16,414 nt of DNA, taken from assembly GCA_014380545.1 (NCBI GenBank), contig JACMJP010000100.1:1-16414 (forward strand). Direction: 5' to 3'. The first letter of the stretch is position 1, and every line of letters starts with the position of its first letter. The stretch is from Chitinophagales bacterium. GTDB lineage: Bacteria; Bacteroidota; Bacteroidia; Chitinophagales; BACL12. Below the pieces are notes generated by a model. That model saw only the letters and a list, made by a program, of their open reading frames with translations, was not told the origin of the DNA and made no database searches. Shown piece by piece: positions 1-7,375 of the stretch. The position numbers and the translations under genes were made by a program.

Positions 1-986
1 AGTATCCATCCTGCTATGAAATATGCTGCTATTGCAGTTATTATGATAGAAAGCCAGTTCCCAAGATTTAATGCACCCTGTACATTTCCTCCCTCTTTTA
101 TTCTTACGAACCATGTTCCTGCAATGCTTGCCAATAAACCAAAACCTGCGATCATCATTGGAAAAATTATGGGTGCCATACCTCCAACTGCATCATCTGA
201 AACAACCTCTCTCCCTAATACCATTGTTGCAAGTACCGTTGCTACATAACTTCCAAAAAGATCAGCACCCATACCAGCCACATCACCAACATTATCACCA
301 ACATTATCTGCTATTGTTGCCGGGTTGCGGGGATCGTCTTCCGGAATACCTGCTTCCACTTTTCCAACTAAGTCTGCTCCAACGTCAGCAGCCTTTGTAT
401 AAATGCCACCTCCAACTCTTGCAAACAATGCAATGCTTTCAGCACCGAGAGAAAAACCTGTTAATACTTCAAGGGCAATTTTCATTTCGCTGCCATTTGC
501 ACTGCCTCCGTTTACAAACATTCCATAAAATAAAATGAATAAAGAGCCAAGTCCGAATACTGCCAAACCTGCAACACCCAATCCCATTACACTTCCACCC
601 GCAAATGAAACACTCAATGCTTTGCTTAAACTTGTTCTTGCTGCTTCGGTGGTGCGAACATTTGCCCGTGTTGCTATTTTCATCCCAATGAATCCGGCTA
701 AACCGGAAAACACCGAACCAATAATAAAAGCAACAGCAATGTAAGGGTGCGAATGTTCTGCTGTGGAAGCTAACCATGCAAGTAAACCTGCTGTTATAAT
801 TACGTATATTAATAAGACACGATATTCTGCTTTTAAAAATGCCATTGCACCTTCTGCAATATTTTTTGCAATACCCTGCATTTTATCATTACCTGCATCT
901 TGTTTATTCACCCAAAGTGCAACAAAGACCATATAAGCCAAACCAACTAAGCCGAGTGAAGGAATTAAATAAAGAATTGTATTCAT
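1..986 (-). CDS. hppA: Membrane-bound ion-pumping pyrophosphatase, N-terminal 328 residues (truncated by window edge)
   Basis: Integral membrane enzyme that hydrolyses cytoplasmic pyrophosphate and uses the energy to pump H+ (or Na+) out of the cytoplasm. Translating the minus strand from the ATG at 986-984 gives a hydrophobic protein with the family's diagnostic blocks: GGGIYTKAADVGADLVGK (residues 192-209), PEDDPRNPATIADNVGDNVGD (about 215-235) and GMGADLFGSY (238-247), whose Asp and Lys residues bind the Mg-PPi substrate. Several membrane helices are visible (about 4-24, 56-74, 82-102, 126-158, 270-293, 312-328). The full-length family has 16 helices and about 700-760 residues, so a little under half is present. 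The residue that separates K+-dependent from K+-independent forms lies beyond the window. Glu183 sits in LGAES, while the positions equivalent to the Na+-pump and plant H+-pump glutamates are Gly245 and Ala249. This suggests the Flavobacterium-type proton pump. The gene is transcribed away from the permease at 1174. Confidence 0.97.
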   Translation of the reverse strand, partial: MNTILYLIPSLGLVGLAYMVFVALWVNKQDAGNDKMQGIAKNIAEGAMAFLKAEYRVLLIYVIITAGLLAWLASTAEHSHPYIAVAFIIGSVFSGLAGFIGMKIATRANVRTTEAARTSLSKALSVSFAGGSVMGLGVAGLAVFGLGSLFILFYGMFVNGGSANGSEMKIALEVLTGFSLGAESIALFARVGGGIYTKAADVGADLVGKVEAGIPEDDPRNPATIADNVGDNVGDVAGMGADLFGSYVATVLATMVLGREVVSDDAVGGMAPIIFPMMIAGFGLLASIAGTWFVRIKEGGNVQGALNLGNWLSIIITAIAAYFIAGWI

Positions 987-1013
987 AATTATTTTCTTCT
1001 CGTAAAAAGGTTG

Positions 1014-1021
1014 CAAATTTA
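1014..1021 (-). promoter_or_regulatory. Candidate -7 promoter box for hppA
   Basis: Read on the minus strand this is TAAATTTG, an exact match to the Bacteroidota -7 consensus TAnnTTTG, lying 27 bases upstream of the hppA ATG. A start of transcription a few bases downstream would leave a short leader of about 20 bases. No clear TTTG -33 element is present at the usual 19-21 base spacing (only TTCA), so the call rests on the -7 box and its position. Confidence 0.4.
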
Positions 1022-1144
1022 TTTACATGAGGTGTCATTATGAAATATCGTTGAAAAAAACAGACAGAAAAGGAAAAGTATATTTTTCATTTCATAAATT
1101 TTCTTAAAGGAGATGCATACTTTTCATTTTTGGGATTTTAGGTT

Positions 1145-1152
1145 TATGTTTG
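1145..1152 (+). promoter_or_regulatory. Candidate -7 promoter box for the first permease
   Basis: TATGTTTG matches TAnnTTTG and lies 21 bases upstream of the permease ATG at 1174. A TTTG occurs at 1129-1132, but the 12-base spacing is shorter than the usual 19-21, so the -33 element is not convincing. The divergent gap 987-1173 otherwise holds the hppA promoter candidate and AT-rich DNA with no further gene. Confidence 0.3.
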
Positions 1153-1173
1153 TCACCTTTAAAAAACTAACGC

Positions 1174-2646
1174 ATGGCAAATCCACTATTCAGAAGAAAA
1201 CCATTAGCAGGATTAATGGCAGAAGCTGCAGATCCGCTTGATGATGCTCATTCTTTAAAACGTACTTTAGGACCCTGGTCTCTTATTGCTTTAGGCATAG
1301 GTGCCATAATTGGTGCCGGACTATTTTCAATTACAGGTGGTGCTGCAGCAACAAATGCAGGTCCTGCAATTACATTATCTTTTGTTGTAGCGGGTCTTGG
1401 TTGTGCTTTTGCCGGGCTATGTTATGCTGAATTTGCAAGTATGATTCCTATTGCGGGAAGTGCTTATACGTATAGTTATACAACAATGGGAGAATTTATA
1501 GCATGGATAATCGGTTGGGATTTAGTGCTTGAGTATGCTGTGGGCGCTGCAACAGTTGGTATAAGCTGGAGCCGTTACTTTGGGATATTCATGGAAGGGC
1601 TTGGAGTGAACTTGCCGGACAGTTTAATGGCCGGACCATGGGATGGCGGAATAATTAATCTCCCTGCTGTATTTATTATAATACTCATGAGCTTATTATT
1701 AATTAGAGGAACAAGCGGAAGTGCAAAAGTGAATGCATTTATAGTTGCTTTAAAAGTTACGGTTGTTTTGATTTTTATTATTCTTGGGTGGGGATATATT
1801 AATAATGATAATTATACTCCCTACATACCAGATAATACAGGAACCTTCGGAGAATTTGGTTTTAGCGGAATTATTCGGGCGGCAGCTATTGTATTTTTTG
1901 CATATATCGGTTTTGATGCTGTAAGTACAGCGGCACAAGAAGCAAAGAATCCAAAGAAGAATATGCCGATTGGTATTTTAGGGTCGCTTGCAATATGCAC
2001 TGTCTTATATATTTTATTTGCGCATGTTATGACGGGAGTAACAAACTACACTACGTTCCAAGGAAAGGATGGAATTGCACCAGTTGCGGTGGCAATTGAA
2101 CACATGGGTGATGTTGGAGCCAATGGAGAATTACAACCGGATTATCCCTGGCTGAACAGAGCTATTATTATTGCAATTCTTGCCGGGTATTCATCCGTTA
2201 TTCTTGTAATGCTTTTAGGGCAGTCAAGGGTTTTCTTTAGCATGAGTAGAGATGGTTTGTTACCGAAGGTTTTTTCTGAAGTACATCCTAAATTCCGTAC
2301 GCCTGCAAAAAGTAATATTCTCTTTTTATTATTTGTAAGTTTATTTGCTGCATTAATTCCGGCAAGAGTAGTAGGCGAATTAACAAGCATCGGAACCTTG
2401 TTTGCATTTATTCTTGTTTGTGTTGGTGTATTAGTAATGAGAATAAAAATGCCTGATGCGCCGAGAGCATTTAAAACTCCTTTTTTTCCAATTACTCCAA
2501 TTCTCGGAATTATTACTTGTTTATTTATGATGGTGTTCTTACCCGGCGATACCTGGTTACGGTTAATCATCTGGATGGCCATAGGAATTGTTATTTATTT
2601 TATGTATAGCAGACACCACAGCAAATTAAATTCAGGGAACAAATAA
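1174..2646 (+). CDS. APC-superfamily amino-acid permease, CAT-like (490 aa)
   Basis: Secondary amino-acid transporter of the inner membrane, probably cation-coupled uptake. The N-terminus ends in SLKRTLGPWSLIALGIGAIIGAGLF (about residues 28-52), the unwound TM1 motif (GIGAIIGAG) that binds the amino-acid carboxyl/amino group. TM6 reads FFAYIGFDAVSTAAQEAKNPKKNMPIG (about 241-267), which is the CAT-family FDA...E motif followed by the conserved amphipathic loop. About 12 hydrophobic helices fit the 490-residue length, and the C-terminus is short and basic. This resembles the bacterial YhdG/YfnA-type cationic amino-acid transporter branch, but the substrate cannot be read from sequence. The ATG start agrees with family N-termini; no Shine-Dalgarno is near it, as is usual in this phylum. 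A second, different permease follows after 30 bases, so the two may be co-transcribed. Confidence 0.93.
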   Translation: MANPLFRRKPLAGLMAEAADPLDDAHSLKRTLGPWSLIALGIGAIIGAGLFSITGGAAATNAGPAITLSFVVAGLGCAFAGLCYAEFASMIPIAGSAYTYSYTTMGEFIAWIIGWDLVLEYAVGAATVGISWSRYFGIFMEGLGVNLPDSLMAGPWDGGIINLPAVFIIILMSLLLIRGTSGSAKVNAFIVALKVTVVLIFIILGWGYINNDNYTPYIPDNTGTFGEFGFSGIIRAAAIVFFAYIGFDAVSTAAQEAKNPKKNMPIGILGSLAICTVLYILFAHVMTGVTNYTTFQGKDGIAPVAVAIEHMGDVGANGELQPDYPWLNRAIIIAILAGYSSVILVMLLGQSRVFFSMSRDGLLPKVFSEVHPKFRTPAKSNILFLLFVSLFAALIPARVVGELTSIGTLFAFILVCVGVLVMRIKMPDAPRAFKTPFFPITPILGIITCLFMMVFLPGDTWLRLIIWMAIGIVIYFMYSRHHSKLNSGNK

Positions 2647-2676
2647 TTTTATTTTCGAGACCTGCAATAAAATTAA

Positions 2677-4125
2677 ATGCAACAACAGGAAGAACAACAT
2701 AAGCTGAAACAATCATTAGGTTTTGTTGATGCAACAATGATTGTTGCAGGCAGTATGATTGGCTCCGGAATTTTTATCGTTACTGCAGATATGGCAAGAA
2801 ATCTTGGTGGTGCGGGATGGATTTTATTACTGTGGTTAATTTCAGGATTTATAACAATTATTGCTGCCCTCAGCTACGGTGAATTAGCAGGCATGATGCC
2901 AAAGGCAGGCGGACAATTTATTTATATTCAAAAAGCGTATGGAAATTTTGTTGCCTTCTTATATGGCTGGACAGTTTTTGCAGTAATTCAAACCGGCGTA
3001 ATTGCGGCAGTTGCTGTTGCCTTTGCAAAATATACAGGGGTATTTTTCCCCTCTCTTGGAACGGATAATATTCTTTTTACGATTGGTAAAATAAATATAT
3101 CTGCAGCGAACATTGTTGCCATCATCTTAATTATTTTATTAAGTGTAATAAATAATTATGGAGTAAAAAACGGAAAGCTTATTCAATTGATTTTTACATC
3201 CGCAAAAATTCTTGCATTGGCTGCATTAATTATTTGTGGCTTAGCTGTTGGATTAAACAGCGATACGTTTGCACAAAATTTTCAACATGCATGGACAGCA
3301 CAAAAAACTGTTTTTGAAAACGGGGAATTAACAACAACATCACTCACAGGCATTGCATTAATTCTTGCCCTGGGAACTTCTATCATTGGTCCTTTATTTT
3401 CAAGCGATGCATGGAATAATGTTACATTCATTGCAGGCGAAATAAAAGATCCGAAAAAAAATATTCCACTCAGTTTATTAGCAGGAACATTAATAGTTAC
3501 AGCATTATACATTTTAACCAACATAACATATTTAGCATTATTGCCTGTGCAAGGAGATCCGAATGCAGCAGATGTAATTGGACAAGGAATATCATTTGCA
3601 GATCAGGACAGAGTGGGTACTGCCGCTGCATATATGATATTAGGAAATGGTGCTGCATATGTAATGGCTGCATTAATAATGATCTCAACATTTGGATGTA
3701 ATAACGGATTGATTCTTTCAGGGGCAAGAGTTTATTATGCTATGGCAAAAGAAGGTTTATTTTTTAAGAAAGCAGAAAAATTAAATAAATATGATGTTCC
3801 GGGTATAGCAATAATAGTTCAGTGTATTTGGGCATGCCTCTTATGTTTATCCGGTACGTATGGCGACTTACTGAATTATTCAACATTTGCTTCATTATTA
3901 TTTTATATAGTAACAATTGCAGGATTATTTATATTAAGAAAAAAATGGAAAGATGTTGAAAGACCTTATAAGGCGTTTGGTTATCCACTCATTCCGGCGT
4001 TATATATTCTTATCGCATTTTCCATATGCGTAATATTACTTATTACAACTCCCGGTTACACAGGAGGTGGTTTAGTAATAGTAGCAGTGGGCATTCCTTT
4101 TTATTTTTTGACGAAAAAGAAATAA
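2677..4125 (+). CDS. APC-superfamily amino-acid permease, LAT-like (482 aa)
   Basis: Inner-membrane amino-acid transporter or exchanger. TM1 contains MIVAGSMIGSGIFIV (about residues 20-34), with the GSGIF substrate-backbone motif. ELAGMMPKAGGQFIYIQKAYG (about 69-89) is the TM2-3 loop typical of the L-type (SLC7/LAT) branch. SSDAWNNVTFIAGEIKDPKKNIP (about 247-269) is TM6 plus the conserved loop. Length and about 12 helices are normal. It is not a duplicate of the preceding permease: the two align only in the shared superfamily motifs. The loop at about 200-222 is longer and hydrophilic. The 30-base gap to the upstream gene and the matching strand suggest an operon. Substrate unknown; neutral amino acids are typical for LAT-like relatives. 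Confidence 0.92.
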   Translation: MQQQEEQHKLKQSLGFVDATMIVAGSMIGSGIFIVTADMARNLGGAGWILLLWLISGFITIIAALSYGELAGMMPKAGGQFIYIQKAYGNFVAFLYGWTVFAVIQTGVIAAVAVAFAKYTGVFFPSLGTDNILFTIGKINISAANIVAIILIILLSVINNYGVKNGKLIQLIFTSAKILALAALIICGLAVGLNSDTFAQNFQHAWTAQKTVFENGELTTTSLTGIALILALGTSIIGPLFSSDAWNNVTFIAGEIKDPKKNIPLSLLAGTLIVTALYILTNITYLALLPVQGDPNAADVIGQGISFADQDRVGTAAAYMILGNGAAYVMAALIMISTFGCNNGLILSGARVYYAMAKEGLFFKKAEKLNKYDVPGIAIIVQCIWACLLCLSGTYGDLLNYSTFASLLFYIVTIAGLFILRKKWKDVERPYKAFGYPLIPALYILIAFSICVILLITTPGYTGGGLVIVAVGIPFYFLTKKK

Positions 4126-4182
4126 ATAAATAATTTCAGTAATATTGATGCAGGGTAATTTTTACAAATAAAATTATTTAGT

Positions 4183-5328
4183 GTGCATTACAAAAAGATC
4201 ATCCGTGAATATCTCAATTTTAATCGTGCTGAACGCAGAGCAATATTTGTTCTTATTCTAATTTCCATTCTTGCTATTGTTATTCCATCTATACTTGCAA
4301 AATTCAAGAACGACAAGCAACCATCAACTGCTAAATTAGAAGCAGTAAAAATTTTACTTGCAAAAAGTGATTCATTAAAAATATATAATGAGAATAATGA
4401 TGACATCATTGATGAGAATAATTTATTTTATTTTAACCCGAACACAGCAACTATAAATGATTGGCTTGCCTTAGGTGTAAATGAAACAGTTGCAGAACGA
4501 ATTGTAAACTATATTTCCAAAGGGGGAAAATATTATCAGCAAAGTGATTTATTAAAAACTTATGGTTTTACTGAAAAAGATCTGGAAAGATTATATCCTT
4601 ATATAGTATTTGAGAATATTGATCAAAACAAATTTGTAAAAAATAATTCTGCTGATAAAATAAATGTGCTTGAAAATACTATTTCAATCTCACCCTTTAA
4701 TCCAAACACAATTTCAAAAGAACAATGGGTTGAGCTTGGAGTAAAAGAATATGTTGCTGGCAGAATAATAAATTACATTTCCAAAGGAGGAAAATATAAA
4801 TCACCTGAGGATTTATTAAAAACATATGGCTTTGAACAAAAAGATTATAAGCGATTGAAAGATTATATGATATTTGAGGAAATTGTAATCTCTGAAACAG
4901 AACAAATAAATCAAAACAATGCAACAGCAGAAAAACAAATAACTGAAATTAATGCTGCAACAAAAGATCAACTTATTGCATTAGGGTTTTCAAATTACAA
5001 TGCAAACGGAGTTATTACTTACCGTGAAAGTCTTGGAGGCTATTATGTTCTTGATCAATTAAAGGATGTATATAAAATGGATTTGCAAATATTAGACGCT
5101 GCTCTGCCATATATCAAAATAGATAATTCTAAAATTCAGAAAATAAATATTAATGCAGCTTCTTTCGAACAATTGGCAAAACATGCCTACATTTCTGATG
5201 CTGTTGCACAAGCCATTATTGATTACAGGAATACAAGTGGAAAATTTATTGTTATTAGCGAATTGCAAAAAATAAAAGGAATGTATGCAAATACATTTGA
5301 AAAACTAAAACCTTATTTAACAATATGA
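4183..5328 (+). CDS. Membrane-anchored protein with four helix-hairpin-helix (ComEA-like) repeats
   Basis: A 381-residue protein with a basic N-terminus (NFNRAERRA), one membrane helix at about residues 21-39, and then four repeats related to the ComEA helix-hairpin-helix domain. Repeats start at about residues 85 (NPNTATINDWLALGV), 173 (NPNTISKEQWVELGV), 256 (INAATKDQLIALGF) and 321 (ININAASFEQLAKH). Repeats 1 and 2 are close copies, sharing YISKGGKY and DLLKTYGF. Such repeats bind the DNA backbone or act as structural modules; ComEA itself carries incoming DNA across the periplasm during transformation. The positive-inside rule puts the repeats in the periplasm. The start is GTG (4183), the only start that places the charged segment just before the helix. 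The gene overlaps apt by the ATGA at 5325-5328, implying coupled translation. Similar proteins are common in Bacteroidota and usually have no proven role; no other competence gene is in the window. Confidence 0.85.
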   Translation: MHYKKIIREYLNFNRAERRAIFVLILISILAIVIPSILAKFKNDKQPSTAKLEAVKILLAKSDSLKIYNENNDDIIDENNLFYFNPNTATINDWLALGVNETVAERIVNYISKGGKYYQQSDLLKTYGFTEKDLERLYPYIVFENIDQNKFVKNNSADKINVLENTISISPFNPNTISKEQWVELGVKEYVAGRIINYISKGGKYKSPEDLLKTYGFEQKDYKRLKDYMIFEEIVISETEQINQNNATAEKQITEINAATKDQLIALGFSNYNANGVITYRESLGGYYVLDQLKDVYKMDLQILDAALPYIKIDNSKIQKININAASFEQLAKHAYISDAVAQAIIDYRNTSGKFIVISELQKIKGMYANTFEKLKPYLTI

Positions 5329-5855
5329 CTCTGGAGCAAAAAATTAAATCTGTAATAAGAGATGTGGAAGATTTTCCGAAGCTGGGAATATTATTTAAAG
5401 ACATAACACCGCTCATGCTCGATCCCCAATTGTCAAATGAAATTGCTGATACTATTTTATCAGAATTAAAAGAAATAAGAATTGATGCTGTTTGTGCAAT
5501 TGAAAGTCGGGGATTTTTATACGGCATGTTGCTGGCAAATAAATTAAATGTTCCTTTTATACCCGTTCGAAAAAAGGGAAAGCTTCCCGGCGAAACAATG
5601 GAATTCACTTATGAACTTGAGTATGGTTCCTCAACTGTTGAAGTGCATTTGCATGATGTAAAGTCCGGCTGGAACATATTAATTCATGATGATTTATTGG
5701 CAACAGGTGGAACTGCAGCAGCAGCAGCAGAGATCATGCATAAACTTCAGGCAAAAGTTGCTGCTTATGCATTTATTGTTGAACTCACTTTTTTGGGAGG
5801 AAAAGAAAAATTAAATTCTTATACTGATAAAATACTAACACTTGCAAAGTATTAA
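5325..5855 (+). CDS. apt: Adenine phosphoribosyltransferase
   Basis: Cytoplasmic purine-salvage enzyme: adenine + PRPP gives AMP + PPi. The 176-residue length is standard. Visible family blocks are DFPKLGILFKDITPL (16-30), AIESRGFLYG (58-67), VRKKGKLPGET (81-91, flexible loop) and the PRPP-binding loop ILIHDDLLATGGTAA (118-132) with the paired Asp and the TGGT turn. The ATG overlaps the stop of the upstream helix-hairpin-helix gene by four bases, so it is probably translated by coupling. The product PPi is a substrate for the pyrophosphatase at the left edge, though the genes are not adjacent or co-directional. Identification is secure. Confidence 0.96.
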   Translation: MTLEQKIKSVIRDVEDFPKLGILFKDITPLMLDPQLSNEIADTILSELKEIRIDAVCAIESRGFLYGMLLANKLNVPFIPVRKKGKLPGETMEFTYELEYGSSTVEVHLHDVKSGWNILIHDDLLATGGTAAAAAEIMHKLQAKVAAYAFIVELTFLGGKEKLNSYTDKILTLAKY

Positions 5856-5881
5856 ATTTGCACCTGCCTAATGGTTGGCAG
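5853..5881 (+). promoter_or_regulatory. Candidate -7 box plus small hairpin upstream of the acyl-CoA dehydrogenase
   Basis: TAAATTTG at 5853-5860 overlaps the apt stop codon and matches TAnnTTTG; no good -33 element lies upstream. It is followed at 5864-5881 by a 5-bp hairpin (CTGCC/GGCAG, 8-base loop). The hairpin could be a weak processing or attenuation element at the junction of apt and the next gene. Both calls are tentative. Confidence 0.25.
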
Positions 5882-5897
5882 AACATAATTAATAAAA

Positions 5898-7037
5898 ATG
5901 GAATTTGATATTGCTGAAAATGTAAAAATGGTTACGGAAACAACCCGTGAATTTGCAGAAAAATATATCCGCCCGAAAGTAATGGAGTGGGACGAATCTC
6001 AATATTTTCCTATAGAAACATTTAAGAAAGCCGGCGAACTTGGTTTAATGGGAGTACTTATTCCTGAAATTTATGGTGGTTCAGGTCTTGGCTACCATGA
6101 ATACGTTAATGTGATAGTTGAAATATCGAAAGTATGTGGTTCAATTGGATTATCCGTTGCAGCACATAATTCACTATGTGCAGGTCATATTATGCTTTTT
6201 GGAAATGAATATCAAAAACAAAAGTATCTTCCAAAGCTTGCAAGTGCAGAATGGATTGGCGCATGGGGATTAACTGAGCCAAATACCGGGTCAGATGCAG
6301 GTAACATGAAATGTACTGCAATAAAGGATGGAGATGATTGGATCCTCAATGGAACAAAATGCTGGATAACGCACGGAAAATCTTCGAGTGTTGCTGTAAT
6401 CATAGCAAGAACAGGTGAACCAAGATCCAGCAAAAATTGTACGGCATTTATTGTTGAAAAAAAAGCCAATGGATTTTCTGCCGGTAAAAAAGAAAACAAA
6501 CTCGGCATGAGGGCATCAGAAACAACAGAATTAATTTTTGATAATTGCAGAATATCTGATGCGCAACGTATGGGAGAAGTGGGAGATGGATTTGTTCAGT
6601 CAATGAAAGTTTTAGATGGGGGTAGAATTTCTATTGCAGCGTTAAGTATTGGAATTGCGAAAGGTGCTTACCAAGCAGCAGTAAAATATGCAAAGGAACG
6701 TCAGCAATTTGATCAGCCTATTGCAAACTTTCAGGGTGTTTCTTTCAAGCTTGCAGATATGGCAACTAAAATTGAAGCGGCAGAACTATTAACCCACAAG
6801 GCAGCAGATCTTAAAAATAAAGGTGAGAAGGTGACAGTGGCAGCAGCAATGGCAAAGTATTATGCAAGTGAAGTTGCAGTAAGTGTTTCAAACGAGGCGG
6901 TTCAAATATTTGGAGGTAATGGTTATACAAAAGAATTTCCGGTTGAAAAATTTTATCGTGATTCAAAACTTTGTACAATAGGTGAGGGAACTTCTGAAAT
7001 ACAAAAACTTGTAATTGCAAGGGAAATTTTAAAATAA
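5898..7037 (+). CDS. Acyl-CoA dehydrogenase (short/branched-chain type)
   Basis: FAD enzyme that oxidises an acyl-CoA to the 2-enoyl-CoA and passes electrons to electron-transfer flavoprotein, in fatty-acid or branched-chain amino-acid breakdown. The 379-residue length is typical. Segments in order: N-terminal helical domain with PEIYGGSGLGYHEY (56-69); the FAD/substrate signature WGLTEPNTGSDAG (123-135); the beta domain with LNGTKCWITHG; the C-terminal helical domain with ERQQFDQPIANFQG; QIFGGNGYTKEFPVEKFYRDSKL (about 336-358); and the catalytic base Glu363 in IGEGTSEIQK. A Glu at this place is the rule in short-, medium- and short/branched-chain enzymes, whereas isovaleryl- and long-chain enzymes place it elsewhere. 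Chain specificity is not readable. It lies 42 bases after apt with no obvious metabolic link. Confidence 0.95.
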   Translation: MEFDIAENVKMVTETTREFAEKYIRPKVMEWDESQYFPIETFKKAGELGLMGVLIPEIYGGSGLGYHEYVNVIVEISKVCGSIGLSVAAHNSLCAGHIMLFGNEYQKQKYLPKLASAEWIGAWGLTEPNTGSDAGNMKCTAIKDGDDWILNGTKCWITHGKSSSVAVIIARTGEPRSSKNCTAFIVEKKANGFSAGKKENKLGMRASETTELIFDNCRISDAQRMGEVGDGFVQSMKVLDGGRISIAALSIGIAKGAYQAAVKYAKERQQFDQPIANFQGVSFKLADMATKIEAAELLTHKAADLKNKGEKVTVAAAMAKYYASEVAVSVSNEAVQIFGGNGYTKEFPVEKFYRDSKLCTIGEGTSEIQKLVIAREILK

Positions 7038-7041
7038 GCTG

Positions 7042-7092
7042 TTGTATTTTTCAATCATAATATGTAATTTGCACACATAATTTATATTTTTG
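7042..7092 (+). promoter_or_regulatory. Candidate promoter region for rpsU
   Basis: Two overlapping possibilities. One is TTG (7042-7044), a 20-base spacer, then TAATTTG (7065-7071), one base short of TAnnTTTG. The other is TATTTTTG (7085-7092), an exact TAnnTTTG, with TTTG at 7068-7071 only 13 bases upstream. Either would start transcription in the 98-base gap before rpsU and leave a leader of about 35-60 bases. No terminator for the preceding acyl-CoA dehydrogenase is visible, so read-through is also possible. Confidence 0.3.
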
Positions 7093-7135
7093 TGTCTGTT
7101 TTAAGAAACTGTCGAATAAAATAAAAAAAATAAAC

Positions 7136-7327
7136 ATGCTAATAATTGATGCAAGAGAAGCCGAATCAATAGATAAGGCGTTAAAAAATTACAAAAAGAA
7201 ATTTGAGAAAGCGGGTATTTTAAGGGAACTGAGAAGCCGTCAATCGTTCATGAAGCCTTCTATTAAACGCAGGGCTACAGTTCTGCGGGCAGAATATAAG
7301 CAGCAAATGACAAGTGACCAGGAGTAA
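7136..7327 (+). CDS. rpsU: 30S ribosomal protein bS21
   Basis: Small basic protein of the 30S platform next to the 3' end of 16S rRNA. All 63 residues fit the family: ESIDKALKNYKKKFEKAGIL (10-29), then the basic helix region RSRQSFMKPSIKRR (33-46). Tyr54 is present; in the Flavobacterium johnsoniae ribosome a Tyr at this place helps bS21, with bS18 and bS6, hold the anti-Shine-Dalgarno tail of 16S rRNA out of reach. The leader before the ATG is A-rich with no purine Shine-Dalgarno, unlike the rpsU of Flavobacteriia, where a strong one has been linked to autoregulation. xerC follows after 48 bases and hpf after that, as is usual in Bacteroidota. Confidence 0.96.
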   Translation: MLIIDAREAESIDKALKNYKKKFEKAGILRELRSRQSFMKPSIKRRATVLRAEYKQQMTSDQE

Positions 7328-7375
7328 TACCAAGCTGGTTGTTGTGTCAATATCATTAACACAGTTTCCACTACC

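Noticed and set aside
16..777. Plus-strand and alternative minus-strand open frames across the left edge
   Set aside because: They are antisense or out-of-frame shadows of the pyrophosphatase gene, whose conserved motifs are read continuously on the minus strand.
1113..1235. Small frame starting at ATG 1113 right after AAAGGAG, overlapping the permease start out of frame
   Set aside because: The purine run touches the ATG with no spacer, the 39-residue product has no recognisable features, and it runs into the real permease in another frame.
4130..4178. AATAATTT...AAATTATT inverted repeat after the second permease as a terminator
   Set aside because: It is an A/T-only 8-bp stem with a loop of more than 30 bases and no following T-run; chance is likely in such AT-rich DNA.
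4508..4832. Repeated DNA inside the helix-hairpin-helix gene as a CRISPR or transposon repeat
   Set aside because: The similarity follows codon positions of two protein repeats and is imperfect, as expected from an internal gene duplication.
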